Below are positions 24,734-39,300 of a stretch of 64,000 bases of DNA, piece by piece; the first letter of the stretch is position 1; every line of letters starts with the position of its first letter. The DNA lies in contig NW_027077445.1 of NCBI RefSeq assembly GCF_963924675.1, positions 496,001-560,000 on the forward strand, in the 5' to 3' direction. The notes below the pieces were generated by a model. That model made no database searches. It saw only the letters and a list, made by a program, of their open reading frames with translations, and was not told where the DNA came from. Origin of the DNA: Phocoena phocoena (lineage: Eukaryota; Chordata; Mammalia; Artiodactyla; Phocoenidae). A program made the translations under genes and the position numbers.

Positions 24734-27688
24734 CACATCTTCACCCAGAGCTGGTTGAGACATAAGGCTGGACACTTCAGGCTGATAGCATTGGTGAGTT
24801 TCGGTGAGCAAATGCAGACCCTTTGAAGTCATACTGCATGGTACCCATTCCATGGGTCCCAACTCTCCAGGTTCAAGGGATTCTTCCTCCAGCTAAAACA
24901 TGCATGGGAAACCCAGAGTATCGTCCACCGTGTGATTGGGAAACGATTTAAAATGCATCTCAGTTTTCATATCCTGGTCCTCGGGTTCATCATTCCAGAT
25001 GCTTTACTAACACTCTCCCCGCTTGGAGAGTCAGTGCCTTTAACCTCCTCTTTGGCACAGCTTGCAATTTCTGTGCAAGATGAACAGGAATAGGGAGAAC
25101 CAATGAGAGACTAGCTGTAGGTGTCTGCACGGGAAATGTAACGCTCATTGCCCACCAGGCAGAGGAATTAAACAAAGGCTCAGTGTGCCCTGCTGGAAAC
25201 AGATTAGGGCCTGAAGCAATCCTGCGGTTTTGTGCCCAGCTCACAAGAAAGCGAGTTGAAGAAAGGAGCTCAGGGGCACTGTAATTCACAAACCTGCAGA
25301 GTTATAAATGACAGCTATCTTCCAAAAGTATATTGAAGTAAGCCTGCGAAGGGCCTTGAAAGCGGGGCAGAATTTCAGGAAAACGATTGCAGGGTGTAGA
25401 CTGGAATTGCCCTGAAAGCATAGGGAAAGAGGCAGAACGTCGACAATGATGCACTTGGCCAAAAAGAGCGTATGCGTTTTTTCCTGAATATATTCAGGTA
25501 AAAACGCATACGCCCTTTTTGGCCAAACAAGCAAGCCTGTAAAGGAAATCTGCACTACAATGAAGTCTCACGGCCCCCCGGGCAAAAGGGCCATCTGAAA
25601 AAAGTGTAAAATCCAGAAAGGTAGGACAGGATATGGAGAACAGGGAGCCTTGTTATGCTGATTGGCAGGATGTAAATTGCCAGCAGCCACCCTGGAGAAG
25701 TGTATGGTGTTTCCTGAAACATGTAAGAAACAAAGCAACACAGCCTATGGCAATTGCACTTATGGTCCTATTCCTTAGGAAAATTAAAATCAAAAACAGA
25801 CAGCCACCCCAATATTTGGGACGGCTGTGTTCACAAGAAGCTCGTCTACAGTATCAGGTAAATATCCCAGAAAGCAAAAAAATGGATAAAGAAGTTGTGG
25901 CACGTACGTACAATGCAATATCACTCAGCAATGAAATCTGTGTCATCAGGCCCATAGCGGCATAGGTAGTGGATGCAGGTACGGTGATTCTACGTGAACT
26001 ACGTCACACAGAAAAAGAAACATCATAAGATATCACTAATACACGGAATGTAAACTTGACTACACATGAACTGAATTACAAAACAGAACATGGTCTCAAA
26101 TTTAGAAAACCAACTAGTGCTTGCTTATGGGGAAAGGTGCCTTGGGGTGCTGCATAAAACCAGAGACTGAAATTAGCACAGATAACATTCCATAAGCCAA
26201 ATATGTAATAGACAAGACCTACTCCTTGCTCAACGAAATGGACCCAACACCACATATTCAACGCCTAGGAATATACCTGACAAGGAAGAATCTTAAAACC
26301 CATGGATATATATGTCTCCGTAAGAGAATCAAGCGTGTGTACAGCGGCATAAACGCAGCAGTGAAAATCCGATAAATCCCATTATCAAAATAAATTTCGA
26401 AAACAAAACACAAAGACAGTGAAATAGAGAGCAATTCTTAAATAATTCACTCAGGGCATGTGATGCAACCGGGATTGACCACATCTACACCCAGAGCTGG
26501 TTGAGACATAAGGCTGGACACTTCAGGCTGATAGCATTGGTGAGTTTCGGTGAGCAAATGCAGACCCTTTGAAGTCATACTGCATGGTACCCATTCCATG
26601 GGTCCCAACTCTCCAGGTTCAAGGGATTCTTCCTCCAGCTAAAACATGCATGGGAAACCCAGAGTATCGTCCACCATGTGATTGGGAAACGATTTAAAAT
26701 GCATCTCAGTTTTCGTATCCTGGTCCTCGGGTTCACCATTCCAGATGCTTTACTAACACTCTCCCTGCTTGGAGAGTCAGTGCCTTTAACCTCCTCTTTG
26801 GCACAGCTTGCAATCTCTGTGCAAGGTGAACAGGAATAGGGAGAACCATTGAGAGACTAGCTGTAGGTGTCTGCACGGGCAAATGTAACGCACATTTCCC
26901 ACCAGGAAGAGGAATTAACCAAAGGCTCAGCATGCCCTGCCGGAAACAGATTAGGGCCTGAAGCAATCCTGCGGTTTTGTGCCCAGCTCACAAGAAAGCG
27001 AGTTGAAGAAAGGAGCTCAGGGGCACTGTAATTCACAAACCTGCAGAGTTATAAATGACAGCTATCCTCCAAAAATATATTGAAGTAAGCCTGCGAAGGG
27101 GACTTGAAAGCGGGGCAGAATTTCAGGAAAATCATTGCAGGGGGTAGACTGGAATTGCCCTGAAAGCATAGGAAAAGAGGCAGAACGTCGACAATGATGC
27201 ACTTGGCCAAAAAGAGCGTATGCGTTTTTTCCTGAATATATTCAGGTAAAAACGCATACGCCCTTTTTGGCCAAACAAGCAAGCCTGTAAAGGAAATCTG
27301 CACTACAATGAAGTCTCACTGCCCCCCGGGCAAAAGGGCCATCTGAAAAAAGTGTAAAATCCAGAAAGGTAGGACAGGATATGGAGAACAGGGAGCCTTG
27401 TTATGCTGATTGGCAGGATGTAAATTGCCAGCAGCCACCCTGGAGAAGTGTATGGTGTTTCCTGAAACATGTAAGAAACAAAGCAACACAGCCTATGGCA
27501 CTTCCACTTATGGTCCTATAGCTTACGGAAATTAAAATCAGAAACAGACAGCCACCCCAATATTTGGGACGGCTGTGTTCACAAGAAGCTCGTCTACAGT
27601 ATCAGGTAAATATCCCAGAAAGCAAAAAATGGAGAAAGAAGTTGTGGCACGTACGTACAATGCAATATCACTCAGCAATGAAATCTGT
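24734..27688 (+). repeat. Two-unit higher-order repeat, copy 2
   Basis: Near-identical partner of the block at 21,242-24,195. It includes the shared private features CACATCTTCACCC at its start and AAAATCAGAAACAGAC near 27,535. Identity ends near 27,689, where copy 1 reads TGTTTCAT and this copy reads TGTGTCAT, and both then diverge. Confidence 0.8.
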
Positions 27689-30541
27689 GTCATCAGGCCC
27701 GTAGCGGCATAGTGAGTGGATGCAGGTACGGTGATTCTACGTGAACTACGTCACACAGAAAAAGAAACATCATAAGATAACACTAATACACGGAATGTAA
27801 ACTTGACTACACATGAACTGAATTACAAAACAGAACAGGGTCTCAAATTTAGAAAACCAACTAGTGCTTGCTTATGGGGAAAGGTGCGTTGGGGTGCTGC
27901 ATAAAACCAGAGACTGAAATTAGCACAGATAACTTTCCATAAGCCAAATATGTAATAGACAAGACCTACTCCTTGCTCAACGAAATGGACCCAACACCAC
28001 ATATTCAACGCGTAGGAATATACCTGACTAGGAAGAATCTTAAAACCCATGGATATATATGTCTCCGTAAGAGAATCAAGCGTGTGTACAGCGGCCGAAA
28101 CGCAGCAGTGAAAATCCGATAAATCCCATTATCAAAATAAATTTCGAAAACAAAACTCAAACACAGTGAAATAGAGAGCAATTCTTAAATAATTCACTCA
28201 GGGCATGTGATGCAACCGGGATTGACCACATCTACACCCAGAGCTGGTTGAGACATAAGGCTGGACACTTCAGGCTGATAGCATTGGTGAGTTTCGGTGA
28301 GCAAATGCAGACCCTTTGAAGTCATACTGCATGGTACCCATTCCATGGGTCCCAACTCTCCAGGTTCAAGGGATTCTTCCTCCAGCTAAAACATGCATGG
28401 GAAACCCAGAGTATCGTCCACCATGTGATTGGGAAACGATTTAAAATGCATCTCAGTTTTCGTATCCTGGTCTCGGGTTCACCATTCCAGATGCTTTACT
28501 AACACTCTCCCCGCTTGGAGAGTCAGTGCCTTTAACCTCCTCTTTGGCACAGCTTGCAATTTCTCTGCAAGATGAACAGGAATAGGGAGAACCAATGAGA
28601 GACTAGCTGTAGGTGTCTGCACGGGCAAATGTAACCCTCATTGCCCACCAGGAAGAGGAATTAAACAAAGGCTCAGTGTGCCCTGCTGGAAACAGATTAG
28701 GGCCTTAAGGAATCCTGTAGTTTTGTGCCGAGCTCACAAGAAAGCGAGTTGAAGAAAGGAGCTCAGGAGCACTGTAATTCACAAACCTGCAGAGTTATAA
28801 ATGACAGCTATCTTCCAAAATTATATTGAAGTAAGCCTGCGAAGGGGACTTGAAAGCGGGGCAGAATTTCAGGAAAACGATTGCAGGGGGTAGACTGGAA
28901 TTGCCCTGAAAGCATAGGAAAAGAGGCAGAACGTTGACACTGATGCACTTGGCCAAAAAGGGCGTATGCATTTTTTCCTGAATATATTCAGGAAAAAACG
29001 CATACGCCCTTTTTGGCCAACCAAGCAAGCCTGTAAAGGAAATCTGCACTACAATGAAGTCTCACTGCCCCCCTGGCAAAAGGGCCATCTGAAAAAAGTG
29101 TAAAATCCAGAAAGTTAGGACAGGATATGGAGAACAGGGAGTCTTGTTATGCTGATTGGCAGGATGTAAATTGCCAGCAGCCACCCTGGAGAAGTGTATG
29201 GTGTTTCCTGAAACACGTAAGAAACAAAGCAACACAGCCTATGGCACTTCCACTTATGGTCCTATACCTTACGGAAATTAAAATCAAAAACAGACAGCCA
29301 CCCCAATATTTGGGACGGCTGTGTTCACAAGAAGCTCGTCTACAGTATCAGGTAAATATCCCAGAAAGCAAAAAATGGATAAAGAAGTTGTGGCACGTAC
29401 GTACAATGCAATATCACTCAGCAATGAAATCTGTGTCATCAGGCCCGTAGCGGCATAGTGAGTGGATGCAGGTACGGTGATTCTATGTGAAGTACGTCAC
29501 ACAGAAAAAGAAACATCATAAGATATCACTAATACACGGAAAGTAAACTTGACTACACATGAACTGAATTACAAAACAGAACATGGTCTCAAATTTAGAA
29601 AACCAACTATTGCTTGCTTATGGGGAAAGGTGCGTTGGGGTGCTGCATAAAACCAGAGGCTGAAATTAGCACAGATAACTTTCCATAAGCCAAATATGTA
29701 ATAGACAAGACCTACTCCTTGCTCAACGAAATGGACCCAACACAACATATTCAACGCCTAGGAATATACCTGACTAGGAAGAATCTTAAAACCCATGGAT
29801 ATATATGTCTCCGTAAGAGAATCAAGCGGGTGTACTGCGGCCGAAACGCAGCAGTGAAAATCCGATAAATCCCATTATCAAAATAAATTTCGAAAACAAA
29901 ACACAAAGACAGTGAAATAGAGAGCAATTCTTAAATAATTCACTCAGGGCATGTGATGCAACCGGGATTGACCACATCTACACCCAGAGCTGGTTGAGAC
30001 ATAAGGCTGGACACTTCAGGCTGATAGCATTGGTGAGTTTCGGTGAGCAAGTGCAGACCCTTTGAAATCATACTGCATGGTACCCATTCCATGGGTCCCA
30101 ACTCTCCAGGTTCTAGGGATTCTTCCTCCAGCTAAAACATGCATGGGAAACCCACAGTATCGTCCACCGTGTGAATGGGAAACGATTTAAAATGCATCTC
30201 AGTTTTCGTATCCTGGTCCTCGGCTTCACCATTCCAGATGCTTTACTAACACTCTCCCCGCTTGGAGAGTCAGTGCCTTCAACCTCCTGTTTGGCACAGC
30301 TTGCAAATTCTGTGCAAGATGAACAGGAATAAGGAGAACCAATGAGAGACTAGCTGTAGGTGTCTGCACGGGCAAATGTAACGTTCATTGCCCACCAGGA
30401 AGAGGAATTAAACAAAGGCTCAGCGTGCCCTGCTGGAAACAGATTAGGGCCTGAAGCAATCCTGCGGTTTTGTGCCCAGCTCACAAGAAAGCGAGTTGAA
30501 GAAAGGAGCTCAGGGGCACTGTAATTCACAAACCTGCAGAG

Positions 30542-30796
30542 TTATAAATGACAGCTATCCTCCAAAAATATATTGAAGTAAGCCTGCGAAGGGGACTTGA
30601 AAGCGGGGCAGAATTTCAGGAAAACGATTGCAGGGGGTAGACTGGAATTGCCCTGAAAGCATAGGAAAAGAGGCACAACGTCGTCAATGATGCACTTGGC
30701 CAAAAAGGGCGTATGCGTTTTTTCCTGAATATATTCAGGAAAAAACGCATACGCCCTTTTTGGCCAACCAAGCAAGCCTGTAAAGGAAATCTGCAC
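30542..30796 (-). other. 84-codon open frame across the palindrome, recurring in most units; function doubtful
   Basis: The frame starts in the L1-like flank, reads through both palindrome arms and ends in the non-L1 part. The same 84 codons are open at 18,318, 20,064, 23,556, 27,049, 28,795, 34,034, 37,527, 41,018, 42,766, 46,257, 49,751, 54,988 and 58,481. Frameshifted 89-codon forms lie at 21,794, 25,286 and 56,719, and units near 39.4, 44.7, 48.2, 51.6 and 53.4 kb lack it. The product would be hydrophobic, but it matches no family I know and has no clear signal peptide. Sharing by homogenisation is the simplest explanation. I record it as a sequence feature, not as a gene. Confidence 0.25.
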
Positions 30797-33700
30797 TACA
30801 ATGAAATCTCACTGCCCCCCGGGCAAAAGGGCCATCTGAAAAAAGTGTAAAATCCAGAAAGGTAGGACAGGATATGGAGAACAGGGAGCCATGTTATGCT
30901 GATTGGCAGGATGTAAATTGCCAGCAGCCACCCTGGAGAAGTGTATTGTGTTTCCTGCAACACTTAAGAAACAAAGCAACACAGCCTATGGCACTTCCAC
31001 TTATGGTCCTATAGCTTACGGAAATTAAAATCAAAAACAGACAGCCACCCCAATATTTGGGACGGCTGTGTTCACAAGAAGCTCGTGTACCGTATCAGGT
31101 AAATATCCCAGAAAGCAAAAAATGGATAAAGAAGTTGTGGCACGTACGTACAATGCAATATCACTCAGCAATGAAATCTGTGTCATCAGGCCCGAAGCGG
31201 CATAGTGAGTGGATGCAGGTATGGTGATTCTACGTGAACTACGTCACACAGAAAAAGAAACATCATAAGATATCACTAATACACGGAATGTAAACTTGAC
31301 TACACATGAACTGAATTACAAAACAGAACAGGGTCTCAAATTTAGAAAACCAACTAGTGCTTGCTTATGGGAAAAGGTGCCTTGGGGTGCTGCATAAAAC
31401 CAGACACTGAAATTAGCACAGATAACTTTCCATAAGCCAAATATGTAATAGACAAGACCTACTCCTTGCTCAACGAAATGGACCCAACACCACATATTCA
31501 ACGCCTAGGAATATACCTGACTAGGAAGAATCTTAAAACCCATGGATATATATGTCTCTGTAAGAGAATCAAGCGTGTGTACAACGGCCGAAACGCAGCA
31601 GTGAAAATCCGATAAATCCCATTAACAAAATAAATTTCGAAAACAAAACACAAAGACAGTGAAATAGAGAGCAATTCTTAAATAATTCACTCAGGGCATG
31701 TGATGCAACCGGGATTGACCACATCTACACCCAGAGCTGGTTGAGACATAAGGCTGGACCCTTCAGGCTGATAGCATTGGTGAGTTTCGGTGAGCAAATG
31801 CAGACCATTTGAAGTCATACTGCATGGTACCTATTCCATGGGACCAACTCTCGAGGTTCAAGGCATTCTTCCTCCAGGTAAAACATGCATGGGAAACCCA
31901 GAGTATCGTCCACCGTGTGATTGGGAAACGATTTAAAATGCATCTCAGTTTTCGTATCCTGGTCCTCGGCTTCACCATTCCAGATGCTTTACTAACATTC
32001 TCCCCGCTTGGAGAGACAGTGCCTTTAACCTCCTGTTTGGCACAGCTTGCAATTTCTGTGCAAGATGAACAGGAATAGGGAGAACCAATGAGAGACTAGC
32101 TGTAGGTGTCTGCACGGGCAAATGTAACGCTCATTTCCCACCATGAAGAGAATTAAACAAAGGCTCAGCGTGCCCTGCTGAAAAGAGATTAGGGCCTGAA
32201 GCAATCCTGCGGTTTTGTGCCCAGCTCACAAGAAAGCGAGTTGAAGAAAGGAGCTCAGGGGCACTGTAATTCACAAACCTGCAGAGTTATAAATGACAGC
32301 TATCCTCCAAAAATATATTGAAGTAAGCCTGAGAAGGGGACTTGAAAGCGGGGCAGAATTTCAGGAAAACGATTGCAGGGGGTAGACTGGAATTGCCCTG
32401 AAAGCATAGGAAAAGAGGCAGAACGTCGACAATGATGCACTTGGCCAAAAAGGGCGTATGCGTTTTTTCCTGAATATATTCAGGAAAAAACGCATACGCC
32501 CTATTTGGCCAACCAAGCAAGCCTGTAAAGGAAATCTGCACTACAATGATGTCTGACTGCCCGCTGTGCAAAAGGGCCATCTGAAAAAAGTGTAAAATCC
32601 AGAAAGGTAGGACAGGATACGGAGAACAGGGAGCCTTGTTATGCTGATTGGCAGGATGTAAATTGCCAGCAGCCACCCTGGAGAAGTGTATGGTGTTTCC
32701 TGAAACACGTAAGAAATAAAGCAACACACCCTATGGCAATTGCACTTATGGTCCTATTGCTTAGGGAAATTAAAATCAAAAACAGAGAGCCACCCCAAAG
32801 TTTGGGACGGCTGTGTTCCCAAGAAGCTCGTCTACAGTACCAGGTAAATATCCCAGAAAGCAAAAAATGGATAAAGAAGTTGTGGCACGTACGTGCAATG
32901 CAATATCACTCAGCAATGAAATCTGTGTCATCAGGCCCGTAGCGGCATAGTGAGTGGATGCAGGTACGGTGATTCTACGTGAACTACGTCACACAGAAAA
33001 AGAAACATCATAAGATATCACTAATACACGGAATGTAAACTTGACTACACATGAACTGAATTACAAAACAGAACAGGGTCTCAAATTTAGAAAACCAACT
33101 AGTGCTTGCTTATGGGGAAAGGTGCCTTGGTGTGCTGCATAAAATCAGAGACTGAAATTAGCACAGATAACATTCCATAAGCCAAATATGTAATAGAGAA
33201 GACCTACTCATTGCTCAACGAAATGGACTCAAAACCACATATTCAACGCCAAGGAATATACCTGACTAGGAAGAATCTTAAAACCCATGGATTTATATGT
33301 CTCCGTAAGAGAATCAAGCGTGTCTACAGCGGCATAAACGCAGCAGTGAAAATCCGATAAATCCCATTATCAAAATAAATTTCAAAAACAAAACACAAAG
33401 ACAGTGAAATAGAGAGCAATTCTTAAATAATTCACTCAGGACATGTGATGCAACCGGGATTTAACACATCTGCACCCAGAGCAGGTTGAGACATAAGGCT
33501 GGACACTTCAGGCTGATAGCATTGGTGAGTTTCGGTGAGCAAATGCAGACCCTTTGAAGTCATACTGCATGGTACCCATTCCATGGGTCCCAACTCTCCA
33601 GGTTCAAGGGATTCTTCCTTCAGATAAAACATGCATGGGAAACACAGAGTATGGTACACCATGAGATTGGGAAACGATTTAAAATGGATCTCAGTTTTCG

Positions 33701-36387
33701 TATCCTTGTCCTCGGGTTCACCATTCCAGACGCTTTACTAACACTCTTCCCGCTTGGAGAGTCAGTGCCTTTAACCTCCTGTTTGGCACAGTTTGCAATT
33801 TCTGTGCAAGATGAACAGGAATAGGGAGAACCAATGAGAGACTAGCTGTAGGTGTTTGCACGGCCAAATGTAACAATCATTGCCCACCAGGAAGAGGAGT
33901 TAAACAAAGGCTCAGTGTGCCCTGCTGGAAACAGATTAGGGCCTGAAGCAATCCTGCGGTTTTGTGCCCAGCTCACAAGAAAGCGAGTTGAAGAAAGGAG
34001 CTCAGGGGCACTGTAATTCACAAACCTGCAGAGTTATAATTGACAGCTATCCTCCAGAAATATATTGAAGTAAGCCTGCGAAGGGGACTTGAAAGCGGGG
34101 CAGAATTTCAGGAAAACGATTGCAGGGGGTAGACTGGAATTGCCCTGAAAGCAGATGAAAAGAGGCACAACGTCGACAATGAGGCACTTGGCCAAAAAGG
34201 GCGTATGCGTTTTTTCCTGAATATATTCAGGAAAAAACGCATACGCCCTTTTTGGCCAACCAAGCAAGCCTGTAAAGGAAATCTGCACTACAATGAAGTC
34301 TCACTGCCCCCCGGGCAAAAGGGCCATCTGAAAAAAGTGTAAAATCCAGAAAGGTAGGACAGGATATGGAGAACAGGGAGCCTTGTTATGCTGATTGGCA
34401 GGATGTAAATTGCCAGCAGCCACCCTGGAGAAGTGTATGGTGTTTCCTGAAACACGTAAGAAACAAAGCAACACAGCCTATGGCACTTCCACTTATGGTC
34501 CTATAGCTTACGGAAATTAAAATCAAAAACAGATAGCCACCCCAATATTTGGGACGGCTGTGTTCACAAGAAGCTCGTCTACAGTATCAGGTAAATATCC
34601 CAGAAAGCAAAAAATGGATAAAGAAGTTGTGGCACGTACATGCAATGCAGTATCACTCAGCAATGTAATCTGTGTCATCAGGCCCGTAGCGGCATAGTGA
34701 GTGGATGCAGGTACGGTGATTCTACGTGAACTACGTCAGACAGAAAAAGAAACATCATAAGATATCACTAATACACGGAATGTAAACTTGACTACACATG
34801 AACTGAATTACAAACCAGAACAGGGTCTCAAATTTAGAAAACCAACTAGTGCTTGCTTATGGGGAAAGGTGCCTTGGGGTGCTGCATAAAACCAGAGAGT
34901 GAAATTAGCACAGATAACATTCCATAAGCCAAATATGTAATAGAGAAGACCTACTCCTTGCTCAACGAAATGGACCCAACACCACATATTCAACGCCTAG
35001 GAATATACCTGACTAGGAAGAATCTTAAAACCCATGGATATATATGTCTCCGTAAGAGAATCAATCGTGTGTACAGCAGCCGAAACGCAGCAGTGAAAAT
35101 CCGATAAATCCCATTATCAAAATATGTTTTGAAAACAAAACACAAAGACAGTGAAATAGAGAGCAATTCTTAAATAATTCACTCAGGGCATGTGATGCAA
35201 CCGCGATTTAACACATCTACACCCAGAGGTGGTTGAGACATAAGGCTGGACACTTCAGGCTGATAGCATTGGTGAGTTTCGGGGAGCAAATGCAGACCCT
35301 TTGAAGTCATACTGCATGGTACCCATTCCATGGGTCCCAACTCTCCAGGTTCAAGGGATTCTTCCTCCAGCTAAAACATGCATGGGAAACACAGAGTATC
35401 GGCCACCGTGTGATTGGGAAACGATTTAAAATGCATCTCAGTTTTCGTATCCTGGTCCTCGGGTTCACCATTCCAGATGCTTTGCTAACACTCTCCCCGC
35501 TTGGAGAGTCAGTGCCTTTAACCTCCTGTTTGGCACAGCTTGCAATTTCTGTGCAAGATGAACAGGAATAGGGAGAACCAATGAGAGACTAGCTGTATGT
35601 GTCTGCACGGGTAAAAGTAACGCTCATTTCCCACCAAGAAGAGGAATTAACCAAAGGCTCAGCGTGCCCTGCTGGAAACAGATTAGTGCCTGAAGCAATC
35701 CTGCGGTTTTGTGCCCAGCTCACAAGAAAGCGAGTTGAAGAAAGGAGCTCAGGGGCACTGTAATTCACAAACCTGCAGAGTTATAAATGACAGCTATCTT
35801 CCAACAGTATATTGAAGTAAGCCTGCGAAGGGGACTTGAAAGCGGGTCAGAATTTCAGGAAAACGATTGCAGGGGTAGACTGGAATTGCCCTGAAAGCAT
35901 AGGAAAAGAGGCAGAACGTCGACAATGATGCACTTGGCCAAGAAGGGCGTATGCGTTTTTTCCTGAATATATTCAGGAAAAAACGCATATGCACTTTTTG
36001 GCCAACCAAGCAAGCCTGTAAAGGAAATGTGCACTACAATGAAGTCTCACTGCTCCCCTGGCAAAAGGGCCATCTGAAAAAAGTGTAAAATCCAGAAAGG
36101 TAGGACAGGATATGGAGAACAGGGAGCCTTGTTATGCTGATTGGCAGGATGTAAATTGCCAGCAGCCACCATGGAGAAGTGTATGGTGTTTCCTGAAACA
36201 CGTAAGAAACAAAGCAACACAGCCTATGGCACTTCCACTTATGGTCCTATAGCTTACGGAAATTAAAATCAAAAACAGACAGCCACCCCAATATTTGGGA
36301 CGGCTGTGTTCACAAGAAGCTCGTCAACAGTATCAGGTAAATATCCCAGAAACAAAAAATGGATAAAGAATTTGTGGCACGTACGTA

Positions 36388-39300
36388 CAATGCAATATCA
36401 CTCAGCAATGAAATCTGTGTCATCAGGCCCGTAGCGGCATAGTGAGTGGATGCAGGTACGGTGATTCTACGTGAACTACGTCACACAGAAAAAGAAACAT
36501 CATAAGATATCACTAATACACGGAATATAAACTTGACTACACATGAACTGAATTACAAAACAGAACAGGGTCTCAAATTTAGAAAACCAACTAGTGCTTG
36601 CTAATGGGGAAAGGTGCGTTGGGGTGCTGCATAAAACCAGAGACTGAAATTAGCACAGATAACTTTCCATAAGCCAAATATGTAATAGACAAGACCTACT
36701 CCTTGCTCAACGAAATGGACCCAACACCACATATTCAACGCCTAGGAATATACCTGACTAGGAAGAATCTTAAAACCCATGGATATATATGTCTCCGTAA
36801 GATTATCAAGCGTGTGTACAGCGGCCTGAAACGCAGCAGTGAAAATCCGATAAATCCCATAATCAAAATAAATTTCGAAAACAAAACACAAAGACAGTGA
36901 AATAGAGAGCAATTCTTAAATAATTCACTCAGGGCATGTGATGCAACCGGGATTGACCACATCTCCACCCAGAGCTGGTTGAGACATAAGGCTGGACACT
37001 TCAGGCTGATAGCATTGGTGAGTTTCGGTGAGCAAATGCAGACCCTTTGAAGTCATACTGCATGGTACCCATTCCATGGGTCCCAACTCTCCACGTTCAA
37101 GACATTCTTCCTCCAGCTAAAACATGCATGGGAAACCCAGAGTATCGTCCACCGTGTGATTGGGAAACGATTTAAAATGCATCTCAGTTTTCGTATCCTG
37201 GTCCTCGGGTTCACCATTCCAGATGCTTTACTAACACTCTCCCCGCTTGGAGAGTCAGTGCCTTTAACGTCCTCTTTGGCACAGCTTGCAATTTCTGTGC
37301 AAGATGAACAGGAATAGGGAGAACCAATGAGAGACTAGCTGTAGGTGACTGCACGGGCAAATATAACGCTCATTGCCCACCAGGAAGAGGAATTAAACAA
37401 AGGCTCAGTGTGCCCTGCTGGAAACAGATTAGGGCCTGAAGCAATCCTGCGGTTTTGTGCCCAGCTCACAAGAAAGCGAGTTGAAGAAAGGAGCTCAGGG
37501 GCACTGTAATTCACAATCCTGCAGAGTTATAAATGACAGCTATCTTCCAAAAGTATATTGAAGTAAGCCTGCAAAGGGGACTTGAAAGCGGGACAGAATT
37601 TCAGGAAATCGATTGCAGGGGGTAGACTGGAATTGCCCTGAAAGCATAGGAAAAGAGGCAGAATGTCGACAATGATGCGCTTGGCCAAAAAGGGTGTATG
37701 CGTTTTTTCGTGAATATATTCAGGAAAAAACGCATACGCACTTTTTGGCCAACCAAGCAAGCCTGTAAAGGAAATCTGCACTACAATGAAATCTCACTGC
37801 CACCCGGGCAAAAGGGCCATCTGAAAAAAGTGTAAAATCCAGAAAGGTAGGACTGGATATGGAGAACAGGGAGCCTTTTTATGCTGATTGGCAGGATGTA
37901 AATTGCCAGCCGCCACCCTGGAGAAGTGTATGGTGTTTCCTGAAACACGTAAGAAATAAAGCAACACAGCCTATGGCAATTGCACTTATGGTCCTATTCC
38001 TTAGGGAAATTAAAATCAAAAACAGAGAGCCACCCCAAAGTTTGGGACGGCACTGTTCCCAAGAAGCTCGTCTACAGTATCAGGTAAATATCCCAGAAAG
38101 CAAAAAATGGATAAAGAAGTTGTGGCACGTACGTGCAATGCAATATCACTCAGCAATGAAATCTGTGTCATCAGGCCCGTAGCGGCATAGTGAGTGGATG
38201 CAGGTACGGTGATTCTACGTGAACTACGTCACACAGAAAAAGAAACATCATAAGATATCACTAATACACGGAATGTAAACTTTACTACACATGAACTGAA
38301 TTACAAAACAGAACAGGGTCTCAAATTTAGAAAACCAACTAGTGCTTGCTTATGGGGAAAGGTGCCTTGGGGTGCTGCATAAAACCAGAGACTGAATTTA
38401 GCACAGATAACTTTCCATAAGCCAAATATGTAATAGACAAAACCTACACCTTGCTCAACGAAATGGACTCAACACCACATATTCAACGCCTAGGAATATA
38501 CCTGACTAGGAAGAATCTTAAGACCCATGGATATATATGTCTCCGTAAGAGAATCAAGCGTGTGTACAGCGGCCGAAACGCAGCAGTGAAAATCCGATAA
38601 ATCCCATTATCAAAATAAATTTCGAAAACAAAACACAAAGAGAGTGAAATAGAGAGCAATTCTTAAATAATTCACTCAGGGCATGTGATGCAACCGGGAT
38701 TGACCACATCTCCACCCAGAGCTGGTTGAGACATAAGGCTGGACACTTCAGGCTGATAGCATTGGTGAGTTTCGGTGAGCAAATGCAGACCCTTTGAAGT
38801 CATACTGTATGGTACCTATTCCATGGGTCCCAACTCTTCAGGTTCAAGGGATTCTTCCTCCAGCTAAAACAAGCATGGGAAACCCACAGTATGGTCCACC
38901 GTGTGATTGGGAAACGATTTAAAATGCATCTCAGTTTTCGTATCCTGGTCCTCGGGTTCACCATTCCAGATGCTTTACTAACACTCTCCCCGCTTGGAGA
39001 GTCAGTTCCTTTAACCTCCTGTTTGGCACAGCTTGCAATTTCTGTGCAAGATGAACAGGAATAGGGAGAACCAATGAGAGACTAGCTGTAGGTGTCTGCA
39101 CGGGCAAATGTAATGCTCATTGCCCACCAGGAAGAGGAATTAAACAAAGGCTCAGCGTGCCCTGCTGAAAACAGATTAGGGCCTGAAGCAATCCTGCGGT
39201 TTTGTGCCCAGCTCACAAGAAAGCGAGTTGAAGAAAGGAGCTCAGGGGCACTGTAATTCACAAACCTGCAGAGTTATAAATGACAGCTATCCTCCAAAAA

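Noticed and set aside
32287..32727. 146-codon frame, longest in the satellite, as a distinct gene
   Set aside because: It is the 84-codon palindrome frame extended because small changes in this one unit remove a stop; no other unit has it.
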